Positions 46,487 to 55,030 of a stretch of 64,000 nucleotides of DNA are shown here, piece after piece. The stretch comes from Polaromonas sp. (lineage in GTDB: Bacteria; Pseudomonadota; Gammaproteobacteria; Burkholderiales; Burkholderiaceae_C): contig NZ_JABBPC010000005.1 of the NCBI RefSeq assembly GCF_012927485.1, positions 62,001 to 126,000 on the forward strand, in the 5' to 3' direction. Within the stretch, counting starts at the first letter, position 1. Each line of letters opens with the position of its first letter. Position numbers and translations under genes: made by a program. The notes under the pieces are model-generated. The model saw only the letters and a list, made by a program, of their open reading frames with translations. It searched no databases and had not been told where the DNA came from.

Positions 46487-48913
46487 TTGCTGAAAATTAC
46501 CGGGGCGTTGCTGTGCTGCCTGTGCCTGGCATCTGTGCGCGCGGGGGCAGCCGATGCCGGCAACCCTGCTGCGATAGCCGCCAAAGCAGAGATCATGGTG
46601 GTTCGCGTCACCATGAACCTCGAAGACAAGGGCGACCTGTTTGTCTGGCGTACGCCGGACCTGGATTACCTGGTAAAGCTGGAAGACCTTAAAGCGATAG
46701 GCCTAAAGGAGGCCGCTGGTGCGGTGGTGGTGCTCGAAGGCGAGCCGTATGTCTCGCTCAGATCCCTGCCGGGCATCCGGTTTGCGTTTGAAGAAAAAGG
46801 CCTGCGGCTCAATATCATGGCCGATCCAGACCTTTTGCCCAGCCAGGCGCTAAACCTGCGCAGTGACAACCGGATCCGAGGCGTGATCCCGCAAAACAGC
46901 AGTGTCTTTTTCAACTACGCCCTCACTGCCGCGCGGAATGACGTGCTGCCAGGCACCGGCAGCAGCTTTTCAGGCGAGGCCGGTTGGCGCATCGGGGACT
47001 ACCTCGTCATGTCTAACGGAAATACAGTCCGCGATGCCAACGGACGAAGCAAATTCGTGCGCCTGATGACCAATGCCACCTACGATGACCGCGATAACCT
47101 GCGGCGCACGGTGGCCGGCGATTTTTTCACGCCCTCACGTCAATTCAGCAACGGCATCAACCTGGGCGGAATCAGTGTCTCCAAGCTATACGGCCTCAAT
47201 CCATACCTGACCTCGTTTCCGATGCAAAGCATCAGCGGCAGCGTCGCCACGCCGACCGACCTGGACGTCTATCTGGACGGGCAGCGAATCCGTAGCGAAA
47301 AGCTCAGGCCCGGTGAATTCGAGTTGAAGGACCTGCTTGCCTACGGAGGAGCGCGTAATGTGCAGGTGGTGTTGCGCGATGCCTTTGGCCGCGTCCAGGA
47401 GATCAACTACTCTTTCTACTTTACCGATCAGCCCTTGCGTCAGGGCTTGCATGAATACAGCTACAACCTGGGGGCGCTTCGGCGCAATTTTGGCTTGGCC
47501 AGCAATCAGTACGGCCCGGCTGCATTCTCGGTGTTTCACCGTTACGGTTTCAACGACGCGGTAACCCTGGGACTTCGTGCGGAGGGAACAAAAGGGTTTT
47601 ACAACACGGGCCCCTTGGCCACCGTGGTATTAGGCAGCGCAGGCGTACTCAACCTGGCGCTGGCGGCCAGCTCGCTGGATACGCTCAAGGGCGGCGCCAG
47701 TTCGGTCAACTACAACTATCAGGCCCAGCGCTGGAGCCTGGGGATGTCGCTGCGGCGCGACTGGGGCGACTACGCGTCACTGGGTGACCCGCCAACGCTT
47801 AGTAACCGCAAGTATGAGGGTAACATTTCGGCAAGCTATTACCTCAAACGCTACGGTTCGATTTCGGTCGGACATTCCGTATTTTCGGCGCGCACAGAGC
47901 AGCCGGCTCCAGCGCTGACACCGCTTCAGTCATTGAGCATACTAGGCGCCGGAGGGAGCCGCCGCGCGTCCACGCTGAGCTATGGGGTGTCGCTTATTTC
48001 GGGCCGGCTGTCGCTGCAGAGCAGTCTGAGCCATGTCACGGAAGGCACCAGCCGGAACGAAGTTTTCGTCGGCCTGATTTTTTATCCCGACAAGGATTAT
48101 TCGGTGGCCAGCAACTATTTTGGCGACAAGGAAAGCCACACCACGTCTGATGAACTGGTAAAAACCCAGCCAGTCGGTGAAGGGCTGGGTTACGTTCTGT
48201 CAGCCAATCGCGCCACGGGCAATCTGGAAGCGGCGACCCAACTGGCGGCCAGCGTCCAATACAACGCGCCGCTCGCCATCGTTCGGGGAGAATTCGGACG
48301 GCGTCCCTTTAGCGGTCAATCGCATGACGACTACCGGGTTTCCGTGGCCGGTGGCGTGGCTTATGTCGACGGCGAACTGGCCTTGGGCCGCCCGGTGACG
48401 GAAAGCTTCGGGATTGTAAAAGTGGGCGAATTGCCGGGCGTGGGCGTTGCGGTGAATGGCCAGCCCATCGGAAAGACCAACGCACGAGGCAAACTGTTCG
48501 TACCGACCTTGACACCCTACTTCGACAATGACGTATCGATCGACCCGGAAACCGTTCCGATCGAATACGCCATTCCGGCAACGGTCAAGAAAATATCGCC
48601 TTCGCTGCGCAGCGGCGCAGTCATCAACTTTGGCGTGACCAAGATTCAAGCCTTCACAGGCAAACTGGAAATGCAACAAGCTGGAAACACCAAGCCAGTG
48701 GAGTTTCAGGAGTTCAGCATAACTGTCAAAGGCAAGCGGCTTACCCTGTTGACCGGGCGCGGGGGAGAGTTTTATGTCGAAAACCTGTTGCCGGGCACTT
48801 ACTCGACAACGGTGCTGGCGGACGGCAAGCCGTGTGACTTTGAACTGGTGATTCCGCAGTCGGACGAGACTTTTGTTGAACTCGGTAAATCAGTCTGCCG
48901 CGTACGGCCATGA
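46487..48913 (+). CDS. Outer-membrane fimbrial usher (CsuD-like)
   Basis: 808 residues from a TTG at 46487. An in-frame stop lies nine bases upstream and the next residues form a signal peptide (LKITGALLCCLCLASVRAGA), so TTG is the best start. The usher N-domain, a long beta-barrel with many GYG/NYNYQ-type strands, the plug region (TDLDVYLDGQRIRSEKLRPGEFEL...GGARNVQVVLRDAFGR) and the C-terminal FYVENLLPGTY domain are present. It secretes and assembles the SCPU pili. No further subunit gene follows on this strand. Confidence 0.92.
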   Translation: MLKITGALLCCLCLASVRAGAADAGNPAAIAAKAEIMVVRVTMNLEDKGDLFVWRTPDLDYLVKLEDLKAIGLKEAAGAVVVLEGEPYVSLRSLPGIRFAFEEKGLRLNIMADPDLLPSQALNLRSDNRIRGVIPQNSSVFFNYALTAARNDVLPGTGSSFSGEAGWRIGDYLVMSNGNTVRDANGRSKFVRLMTNATYDDRDNLRRTVAGDFFTPSRQFSNGINLGGISVSKLYGLNPYLTSFPMQSISGSVATPTDLDVYLDGQRIRSEKLRPGEFELKDLLAYGGARNVQVVLRDAFGRVQEINYSFYFTDQPLRQGLHEYSYNLGALRRNFGLASNQYGPAAFSVFHRYGFNDAVTLGLRAEGTKGFYNTGPLATVVLGSAGVLNLALAASSLDTLKGGASSVNYNYQAQRWSLGMSLRRDWGDYASLGDPPTLSNRKYEGNISASYYLKRYGSISVGHSVFSARTEQPAPALTPLQSLSILGAGGSRRASTLSYGVSLISGRLSLQSSLSHVTEGTSRNEVFVGLIFYPDKDYSVASNYFGDKESHTTSDELVKTQPVGEGLGYVLSANRATGNLEAATQLAASVQYNAPLAIVRGEFGRRPFSGQSHDDYRVSVAGGVAYVDGELALGRPVTESFGIVKVGELPGVGVAVNGQPIGKTNARGKLFVPTLTPYFDNDVSIDPETVPIEYAIPATVKKISPSLRSGAVINFGVTKIQAFTGKLEMQQAGNTKPVEFQEFSITVKGKRLTLLTGRGGEFYVENLLPGTYSTTVLADGKPCDFELVIPQSDETFVELGKSVCRVRP

Positions 48914-48938
48914 ACACCGTGGTCGCCGGCGCAACCTT

Positions 48939-49460
48939 TCAAAGGGGCGTCACGGTATACCGCATTGGCCATGCATAAACGCCTTGCTGGGCCGAATCGG
49001 ACAACTCAAAGCGAAAAACCATATCCAGCTTGGTTTTGCTCATGCCGCGTCCCCAGGCAGCCCGCATCACGCCACCGCCGGAAGGCCCAAGCTGAACATC
49101 GGTGCCAAGACCGCGGACCAGAATTTGCCGAATGAACTCGCCTTGGCTTTTAAACAGGAGCATGTAACCGGCCTGGGTGTTGCTTTGAACCGCCACCTGC
49201 GCAGGAACCGGTACGTCCACATACCCTAGCCGAATATCAGCGGCCGTCACGGTTACCGATGCGGGTTGCGAAAGCACCTTGAGACTGGCGTGCTTCATGA
49301 CCGTTGCAGTGACCAGCAGTTTGGCTTCATGGGCGTCGGCCTTGACAGCCGCAGGAGCCAGCAGCAGAGCCAGGGAAAACAAAAAGCCGGTTGCGCCGAT
49401 AAACCGGCCATTGCAGGCCCGTTGGGTAAAACTCTTTGAGGAAACTTTCAAAGCTGGCAT
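48939..49460 (-). CDS. Secreted fimbria-associated-like protein, convergent with the usher gene
   Basis: 173 residues from the ATG at 49460, which has AGGAG 8 bases upstream. A signal peptide (hydrophobic FIGATGFLFSLALLLAPAAVKA, about residues 18-40) is followed by a beta-rich domain with LLVTATVMKHASLKVLSQPASVTVTAADIRLGYVDV and a C-terminal strand pair MVFRFELSDSAQQGVYAWPMRYTVTPL. The ending resembles pilin-like terminal strands. It lies only 25 bp from the usher stop but on the opposite strand. I do not recognise a named family; a fimbrial subunit or accessory role is inferred from fold-like pattern and position. Confidence 0.6.
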   Translation of the reverse strand: MPALKVSSKSFTQRACNGRFIGATGFLFSLALLLAPAAVKADAHEAKLLVTATVMKHASLKVLSQPASVTVTAADIRLGYVDVPVPAQVAVQSNTQAGYMLLFKSQGEFIRQILVRGLGTDVQLGPSGGGVMRAAWGRGMSKTKLDMVFRFELSDSAQQGVYAWPMRYTVTPL

Positions 49461-49927
49461 GAAACAATCTCCTGAAACCTCATCAATTGCCGGCATGAAT
49501 AAAATTGACTATTTCACGAATTCTGACTTAGTTTTTCATTTCATTCAATAGTTTTTCTACTTATGATTTTTAACCAGAATTTGATGCTTCTTATGAATCA
49601 TCGGACAGCGAATTAACCTATTCCGCTAAATAACCGGAGCGGGCGCGTTCTGTTTACAAGTGTCCAGCTCAAGGTGACTGCCTGTGTCGCCCGGCAAGGC
49701 TTGCAGGTGTTCAGCCGGTTACGGCTTGCCCCGCCGCTTGAGTAGCCGCCGAGTGATCTCGGGACGGTGAAAAAACGCAAGGTGGTTCATGCCGGGCGCA
49801 CTTTCGATGGCCCCTAAATGTCTGAAACAGGCAGTCAGGCAAACAGGAATAACGAGGCGGGACCTCGCCGGCAGCAGAACATGTGTTCCTGCGTGCCTTA
49901 TGCGGGTTTTTGGGCAGTACGAAATTC
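49461..49927. other. Intergenic region with a possible hydrolase C-terminal fragment
   Basis: About 470 bp. The right flank of the preceding gene (49497-49620) is AT-rich and should hold its promoter. On the minus strand 49893-49719 an uninterrupted frame without a start reads like the C-terminal end of an alpha/beta-hydrolase (...APGMNHLAFFHRPEITRRLL). This suggests a decayed gene, but the stretch is too short to be sure. Confidence 0.35.
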
Positions 49928-49986
49928 GCTATTTATTTAATAGCTAACTACAGACGTGCTCATTGGAAAAGCGCTTATTTTGTTGG
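49928..49986 (+). repeat. Dispersed Comamonadaceae-type intergenic repeat, copy 1
   Basis: It begins with the imperfect palindrome GCTATTTATTTAATAGCT, then AACTACAGACGTGCTCATTG, and ends GCGCTTATTTT. A near copy in the same orientation starts at 50854, on the other side of rluF. It resembles a small dispersed intergenic repeat that I associate with Comamonadaceae genomes. Confidence 0.75.
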
Positions 49987-49996
49987 GAAAACCCGG

Positions 49997-50851
49997 TCAG
50001 AACTGCTCGTGCGGTGCCAGATAACGCCACTGGCCGATCGGCAGATGGCCCAGGTTGACACGGCCGATCCGCACCCGCTTGAGCCCGGTCACAAACAGCC
50101 CGACCTGCTCGCACATGCGGCGAATCTGGCGTTTTTTGCCTTCTCTGAGCACAAAGCGCAGTTGCTCGGGGTTTTGCCAGCCGACCTGAGCCGGCCGCAG
50201 CGGCTGCCCGTCCAGGCTCAGGCCATGGCACAGCAGGGCGAGCTTTTCAGGCGGGAAAGCGGCCTGCACATTGAGCGTTTCGGCGCCGTAGCTGACGCGC
50301 ACCAGGTATTCCTTTTCCATCTCGGAGTCTTCGCCGATGAGTTGGCGAGCGATGCGCCCGTCTTGCGTCAACACCAGCAAGCCGATCGAATCGATGTCGA
50401 GCCGACCGGCTGGCGCCAAGCCGCGCAACTGCTCATGGCCCCAGCGCATACGGCTGTTGCATTCACGCCAGCGGTTTTGCGGCTGCACCAGTACCACCGC
50501 AGGCTCATGGCCGTCTTCTGCCTGACCGCTGACATAGCCAACCGGCTTGTTGATCAGGATGGTGACCTGCTGGCGCTGCTGCTGCTCGGCTTCACGCGCG
50601 ACTTCAATCCGCGCATCGACGGCAACCGGCTGGCCCATCACCGCAGGCAGCCCGTTCACACGGACCCAGCCGCGCGCAATCCAGTCGTCAGCTTCGCGGC
50701 GCGAGCAAAGGCCGAGATCCGCCATGCGCTTATTCAGCCGTACTGTGACGGGAGCGGCCCCGGCGACGGGAGCCGCCGCAGCGGCTTTGGGAACGCGCAC
50801 CGCAGCGGCGGCGCTCGCGGACGGTGATTTGGGTTTTGAAGAATCTTGCAT
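49997..50851 (-). CDS. rluF: 23S rRNA pseudouridine synthase, RluF type (RsuA/RluB family)
   Basis: 284 residues. A low-complexity Ala/Pro N-terminal tail (about residues 1-35) precedes an S4 RNA-binding domain (VRLNKRMADLGLCSRREADDWIARGWVRVNG). The catalytic domain has VTILINKPVGYVSGQ and the active-site Asp in LAPAGRLDIDSIGLLVLTQDG. The later GKKRQIRRMCEQVGL motif is also typical. The DIDSIGLL form and the overall pattern fit RluF (U2604) better than RsuA or RluB. It is a single gene flanked by two copies of a dispersed repeat. Confidence 0.87.
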   Translation of the reverse strand: MQDSSKPKSPSASAAAAVRVPKAAAAAPVAGAAPVTVRLNKRMADLGLCSRREADDWIARGWVRVNGLPAVMGQPVAVDARIEVAREAEQQQRQQVTILINKPVGYVSGQAEDGHEPAVVLVQPQNRWRECNSRMRWGHEQLRGLAPAGRLDIDSIGLLVLTQDGRIARQLIGEDSEMEKEYLVRVSYGAETLNVQAAFPPEKLALLCHGLSLDGQPLRPAQVGWQNPEQLRFVLREGKKRQIRRMCEQVGLFVTGLKRVRIGRVNLGHLPIGQWRYLAPHEQF

Positions 50852-50853
50852 TT

Positions 50854-50910
50854 GCTATTTATTTTATAGCTAGCTGCAGCTTATGAAAAAGGGCTACGCG
50901 CTTATTTGTG
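50854..50910 (+). repeat. Dispersed Comamonadaceae-type intergenic repeat, copy 2
   Basis: It begins with GCTATTTATTTTATAGCT, followed by AGCTGCAGCTTATG, an A-run and CTACGCGCTTATTTGTG. It matches copy 1 at 49928 at both its palindromic head and its GCGCTTATTT tail, in the same orientation. It lies two bases ahead of the rluF start codon and between kdpE and rluF. Confidence 0.75.
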
Positions 50911-50934
50911 ATTGACTGAAACTTAAACGGATTA

Positions 50935-51639
50935 TCAGGATACCAGCAAGCGGTAACCGACGGCTGTTTCTGTCAGCAGGTGTTTGGGTTGCGCCGGGTC
51001 TGACTCCAGCTTCTGGCGCAAATGGCCCATATAAGTGCGCAGGTAATGACTCTGCTCAGCGTGTGCAGGCCCCCAGACATCGCGCAGTAACTGGCGGTGC
51101 GTCAGCACCCGGCCAGCATTGGTGATCAGCACCGTAAGCAAACGGTATTCAATCGGCGTCAGATGAACTTCGAGCCCATTGCGCCGCACCAGCCGCGCCT
51201 GTCGGTCCACAACCACCTCGCCAAAATTAAAGAGGGGCTCGTCGGGTGTGCCGTCAGGGTTGGCGCTGCGCGGCCTTCGCAGGTTAGCGCGTACGCGGGC
51301 CAGCAACTCGCCTACGCCAAAAGGCTTGGTCAGATAGTCGTCGGCGCCGGCGTCCAGTGCCGCAATTTTGTCGGCTTCGTCCGTGCGCGCCGACAGCACC
51401 ACGATCGGCACGCTCGACCAGCTCCGCACATCCCGGATTAGGTCCAGCCCGTCACCGTCGGGCAAGCCCAAATCCAGCACCAGCAGATCGGGCTTGCGGG
51501 TTCCGGCCTCCGTCAGCCCACGCTGCGCGGTGTCTGCTTCATACACCTGCCAGCCTTCAGCCACCAGCGCGGTACGCACAAAGCGGCGGATCTGGGGTTC
51601 ATCTTCAATGACAACGGCGACGGGCATGGGATAAGACAT
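50935..51639 (-). CDS. kdpE: Two-component response regulator KdpE
   Basis: 234 residues, OmpR/PhoB type. The receiver domain has IEDEPQIRRF, phospho-acceptor Asp in LLVLDLGLPDGDGL, Ser/Thr in VVLSARTDE and Lys in DDYLTKPFGVGEL. The winged helix is at about 130-232, with LTPIEYRLLTVL and HYLRTYMGHLRQKLE. It activates the kdp operon on phosphorylation by KdpD. It starts three bases after the kdpD stop. The start could be 51639 or the second ATG at 51627. Confidence 0.95.
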   Translation of the reverse strand: MSYPMPVAVVIEDEPQIRRFVRTALVAEGWQVYEADTAQRGLTEAGTRKPDLLVLDLGLPDGDGLDLIRDVRSWSSVPIVVLSARTDEADKIAALDAGADDYLTKPFGVGELLARVRANLRRPRSANPDGTPDEPLFNFGEVVVDRQARLVRRNGLEVHLTPIEYRLLTVLITNAGRVLTHRQLLRDVWGPAHAEQSHYLRTYMGHLRQKLESDPAQPKHLLTETAVGYRLLVS

Positions 51640-51642
51640 GGT

Positions 51643-54363
51643 TCAAGGCGTTTCGGGCGGTTCTTGCGGTGGCGATCGGCGTGGCAGTATGACCGTGAAT
51701 TCTGCGCCACCTCCAATGGCGTTGCCTGCAGAGACCTGCCCCCGGTGCGCCTGCACCACCGCCTTGCAGATGGCCAGGCCCAAGCCAACACCCGGTGTGG
51801 CCGACTCGGTGGCACCGCGCGTGAACTTGTCAAACAGTTCCTGCTCGCGCCCCCTCAAAGCCGTGGGCAAGCCCGGCCCATGGTCGCGTACCGTCAACAC
51901 CAAGGATTGATCGGTGACGTGCGCACTGACCTCAATCGGCGCATCGTCTGCGCCGCCGTACTTGGCGGCATTTTCCAGCAGGTTGACCAGCACCCGCTCC
52001 ATCAGCACCGCATCAAATTCAACCAGCGGAAGATCGGCAGGCAACTCGGCTTTAACGATTTTTCCTGCAAGGGCGTAGTGGGCCTGGCGGATCGCCGAGC
52101 CGACAATTTCCTCGACCGACTGCCAGTCGCTTTTGAGGTTGACGGCGCCGCTTTGCAAACGCGCCATTTCCAACAGGTTGTTGACCAGTGCACTGAGCTG
52201 GCGTGCTTCGTCGCTAATGGCGCGCGCAGCTTGGGCCTGTTCCCCGCTCAAAGGCGGTTCGGTGCGCTGAAGGGACTCGGCCAAGCCGATCAGCGCTGTC
52301 AGCGGCGTACGGACATCATGCGAAATCGCTGCCAACAAAACATTGCGCAGATTTTCAGACTCCATCTGCACCACCGCCTGCTGCGCCACCTCGACGTAAT
52401 GCACGCGCTCGAGTGCAATCGCGATTTGCCGGGCCAATGTATCGAGCTGCTGCAACTGCTCGGGAATCAGCAGCCAGCGCGGCTGGGTCGGCTTGAGCGC
52501 GAGCACGCCGCGCACCCGCATTGACGCCTTCAGCGGTACGTAGTGCCAGGCCTGCGCTGACAGCGTGGAAGTTGCCAAACCGGCGGCTTGCTCATTGCGA
52601 AACGCCCAGTCCGCCACGCTGGCATCGAAGTCGGGGGGTGTCGCCTTGGCGGACACGGCCAATTGGTCGCGTTCGTCGGTCGTCAAAACCAATGCCTGCC
52701 CGCCGAAGTTGCGCTGCACGGCGGCCTCGCCCAGCTCCATCACCTGCGAACTAAGAAGCGCTGCCGACAGTTCGCGCGACAGTTCGAAGAGCGATTGCGC
52801 ACGACGTTCCCGGCTGGAAGAAATCCGCGCTTGAAAACGCAAGCCCGCCGTCAGTTGCCCCGTGAGCAAACCAACCGCCAGCATGACGCCGAAAGTCACC
52901 AGGTACTGCACATCGCTGACCGCAAACGACATCCGCGGTGGCACAAAGAAATAGTCAAACGCCGCCACATTCAGAAAAGCCGCCAACGCCGCGGGTCCGC
53001 GCCCAAGCTTCATCGCAACCAGTACGGTCCCCAACAAAAACAGCATCACGATATTGGCCAGATCCAAAAAGCTGCGCAACGGTAGCGACAGCACTGTGAC
53101 GACCACGTTACCCACCACGGCGCCTGAATAGCGCGCAAAACTGCCACGCCATGCGGAAGCGTCTTCTTCCTCGACGCTAAGCTGAACCGCACGTCCGAGC
53201 CGTCGGGCACTTTCGACGTGGCCCACTTCCACAATGTCGAGCGTCGGCGCCAACCGGGCAAGCTGGCGCGTCATGGTCCGGCCGCTCCACAGCGCCGACC
53301 AGCCCGCCACTTGCGGTCGCCCCACGACCAAGGTCGCGCAATTGAGCTGCTGCGCCTGCGCCACCAGTTCAGCGGCGGCCTCGCTACCCGTCAACACCGC
53401 CGTGACGGCCCCCAACTGTTCGGCCAGCTTGATCACCGCCAAAATTCTGTCGCGTTGCGCCACATTGAGTCGCTGCAGGCCGGGTGTCTCCACATAGGCG
53501 GCATACCAGCGCACGTTGAGCTGACCCGCCAGACGAGCGGCGGTGCGCACGGTCTGCTCAGTGCCTTCGCGCGGACCGATGCAGGCCAGGATGGCGCCTT
53601 CGGTGTGCCACACCGGGGCGATGGACTTTTCCACCCGGTAACTGCGAACGTCATCTTCCACATGCTCGGCCGTGCGCCGCAGTGCAATCTCGCGCAAGGC
53701 GATCAGGTTGCCCTTGCGGAAAAAATTCTGCGCTGCGCGCTCGGCCTGCTGGGGCAAATAAACCTTGCCGGCTTTCAATCTTTTAATCAGCTCATCGGGC
53801 GTCACGTCGACCAGAATAATTTCATCGGCAGCATCAATAACGGTATCCGGCACAGTCTCGTGGATGCGAATCCCGGTGATGGCGCTGACCGTTCCGTTAA
53901 GGCTTTCCAGATGCTGGACATTAACCGCCGACCAGACATCAATGCCAGCCTCCAGTAGTTCTTGTACATCCTGCCAGCGCTTGGCATGGCGCGAACCCTC
54001 CACGTTGCTGTGCGCCAACTCGTCGACCAGCAATACCGTTGGTTTACGCCGCAGCGCCGCGTCCAAATCAAACTCCTTCAGAATACGGCCCCGGTAAGGA
54101 ATTTCACGCAGCGGCAGCTGTTCGAGGCCGTCCAGAAGTTCTTCAGTCTCGCTCCGCCCATGGGTCTCCACGACACCGACCAGCACCTGACGCCCCGCCT
54201 TGCGCTCGCGCTGGGCCGCGCTGAGCATGGCGTAGGTTTTTCCAACCCCAGCGCTGGCACCAAAGTAAATGCACAACTTGCCGCGTGACGCCCGCTTCTC
54301 CTCGCCACGGAGCTGGTCGAGGAGCCGATCCGGGTCTGGGCGGAGGTCTGTAAAGCTAGGCAT
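51643..54363 (-). CDS. kdpD: Potassium/turgor sensor histidine kinase KdpD
   Basis: 906 residues. The N-terminal KdpD domain has a Walker A (GASAGVGKT, residues 35-43) and VVETHGRSETEELLDGLE, then a universal-stress-protein-like domain. Four close-set spans follow (about 410-500; includes LNVAAFDYFFVPPRMSF), a GAF-like region, a HisKA domain with the phospho-acceptor His near residue 681 (AISHDVRTPLTAL), and a complete HATPase (LLENAAKYGG, DHGPGLP, GVGLGLAICKAV). It senses K+ limitation and controls KdpE. It is encoded within the kdp operon, 74 bp after kdpC. Confidence 0.96.
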   Translation of the reverse strand: MPSFTDLRPDPDRLLDQLRGEEKRASRGKLCIYFGASAGVGKTYAMLSAAQRERKAGRQVLVGVVETHGRSETEELLDGLEQLPLREIPYRGRILKEFDLDAALRRKPTVLLVDELAHSNVEGSRHAKRWQDVQELLEAGIDVWSAVNVQHLESLNGTVSAITGIRIHETVPDTVIDAADEIILVDVTPDELIKRLKAGKVYLPQQAERAAQNFFRKGNLIALREIALRRTAEHVEDDVRSYRVEKSIAPVWHTEGAILACIGPREGTEQTVRTAARLAGQLNVRWYAAYVETPGLQRLNVAQRDRILAVIKLAEQLGAVTAVLTGSEAAAELVAQAQQLNCATLVVGRPQVAGWSALWSGRTMTRQLARLAPTLDIVEVGHVESARRLGRAVQLSVEEEDASAWRGSFARYSGAVVGNVVVTVLSLPLRSFLDLANIVMLFLLGTVLVAMKLGRGPAALAAFLNVAAFDYFFVPPRMSFAVSDVQYLVTFGVMLAVGLLTGQLTAGLRFQARISSSRERRAQSLFELSRELSAALLSSQVMELGEAAVQRNFGGQALVLTTDERDQLAVSAKATPPDFDASVADWAFRNEQAAGLATSTLSAQAWHYVPLKASMRVRGVLALKPTQPRWLLIPEQLQQLDTLARQIAIALERVHYVEVAQQAVVQMESENLRNVLLAAISHDVRTPLTALIGLAESLQRTEPPLSGEQAQAARAISDEARQLSALVNNLLEMARLQSGAVNLKSDWQSVEEIVGSAIRQAHYALAGKIVKAELPADLPLVEFDAVLMERVLVNLLENAAKYGGADDAPIEVSAHVTDQSLVLTVRDHGPGLPTALRGREQELFDKFTRGATESATPGVGLGLAICKAVVQAHRGQVSAGNAIGGGAEFTVILPRRSPPQEPPETP

Positions 54364-54437
54364 GTGAGGTCATTGGCATGCGTGATCGTACCTTTTCCAA
54401 ATCCCGGATGCGACGGCCGGAGGAGGCTCCCAAGGCA

Positions 54438-55010
54438 TTAACGGAGCGACTCCAGCGCCAGATTGAGACGAAGTACATTCACCCGCGACTCACCCAGTAA
54501 CCCGGCCAGCGGCATTTCGGTTTGCTGGTCCACCAGCACCTGCACCTTGTCGGCGGCCAGACCGCGTGCTTTGGCCACCCGGGCGACCTGGTATTGCGCC
54601 GCCGCAGGGCTGATATCCGGGTCGAGACCGCTGGCGGACGCGGTAACCAAATCAACTGGCACCGGCGCGGTATTGCCGGGATCGGCCGCGCGCAAAGCCT
54701 CGATACGCCCCTTGACGGCATCGGTCAGCGCCGGGTTTAGGGGGCCTAGATTGGAACCATTAGACGCAGCGGCGTTGTAGGGCATTGGGCTCGTGGCTGA
54801 AAGTCGACCCCAAAAATGCTGAGGCTGGGTGAAGTTTTGGCCGATCAATGCCGATCCGATGGGTTTGTCACCACGCAAAATCAGACTTCCGCTTGCCTGC
54901 GCCGGAAAGAGTGACTGCGCTACGCTGGTTACGACCCAGGGATAGGCCAGGCCAGTCAATAGCGAGAGCATGACAAAAAGAACGAGGGCAGGACGAAGAA
55001 TGGTTTTCAT
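54438..55010 (-). CDS. kdpC: K+-transporting ATPase subunit KdpC
   Basis: 190 residues. One N-terminal span ([20 protein letters not shown]) precedes a periplasmic domain with [42 protein letters not shown] and the C-terminal [21 protein letters not shown] block. It assists ATP binding/catalysis by KdpB. It lies 20 bp after kdpB. Confidence 0.95.
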   Translation of the reverse strand: MKTILRPALVLFVMLSLLTGLAYPWVVTSVAQSLFPAQASGSLILRGDKPIGSALIGQNFTQPQHFWGRLSATSPMPYNAAASNGSNLGPLNPALTDAVKGRIEALRAADPGNTAPVPVDLVTASASGLDPDISPAAAQYQVARVAKARGLAADKVQVLVDQQTEMPLAGLLGESRVNVLRLNLALESLR

Positions 55011-55030
55011 GGGAATTCCTTGTGCCTTGG

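Noticed and set aside
49883..50827. 314-codon plus-strand open frame opposite rluF
   Set aside because: RluF motifs on the minus strand are complete; the plus-strand product matches nothing.
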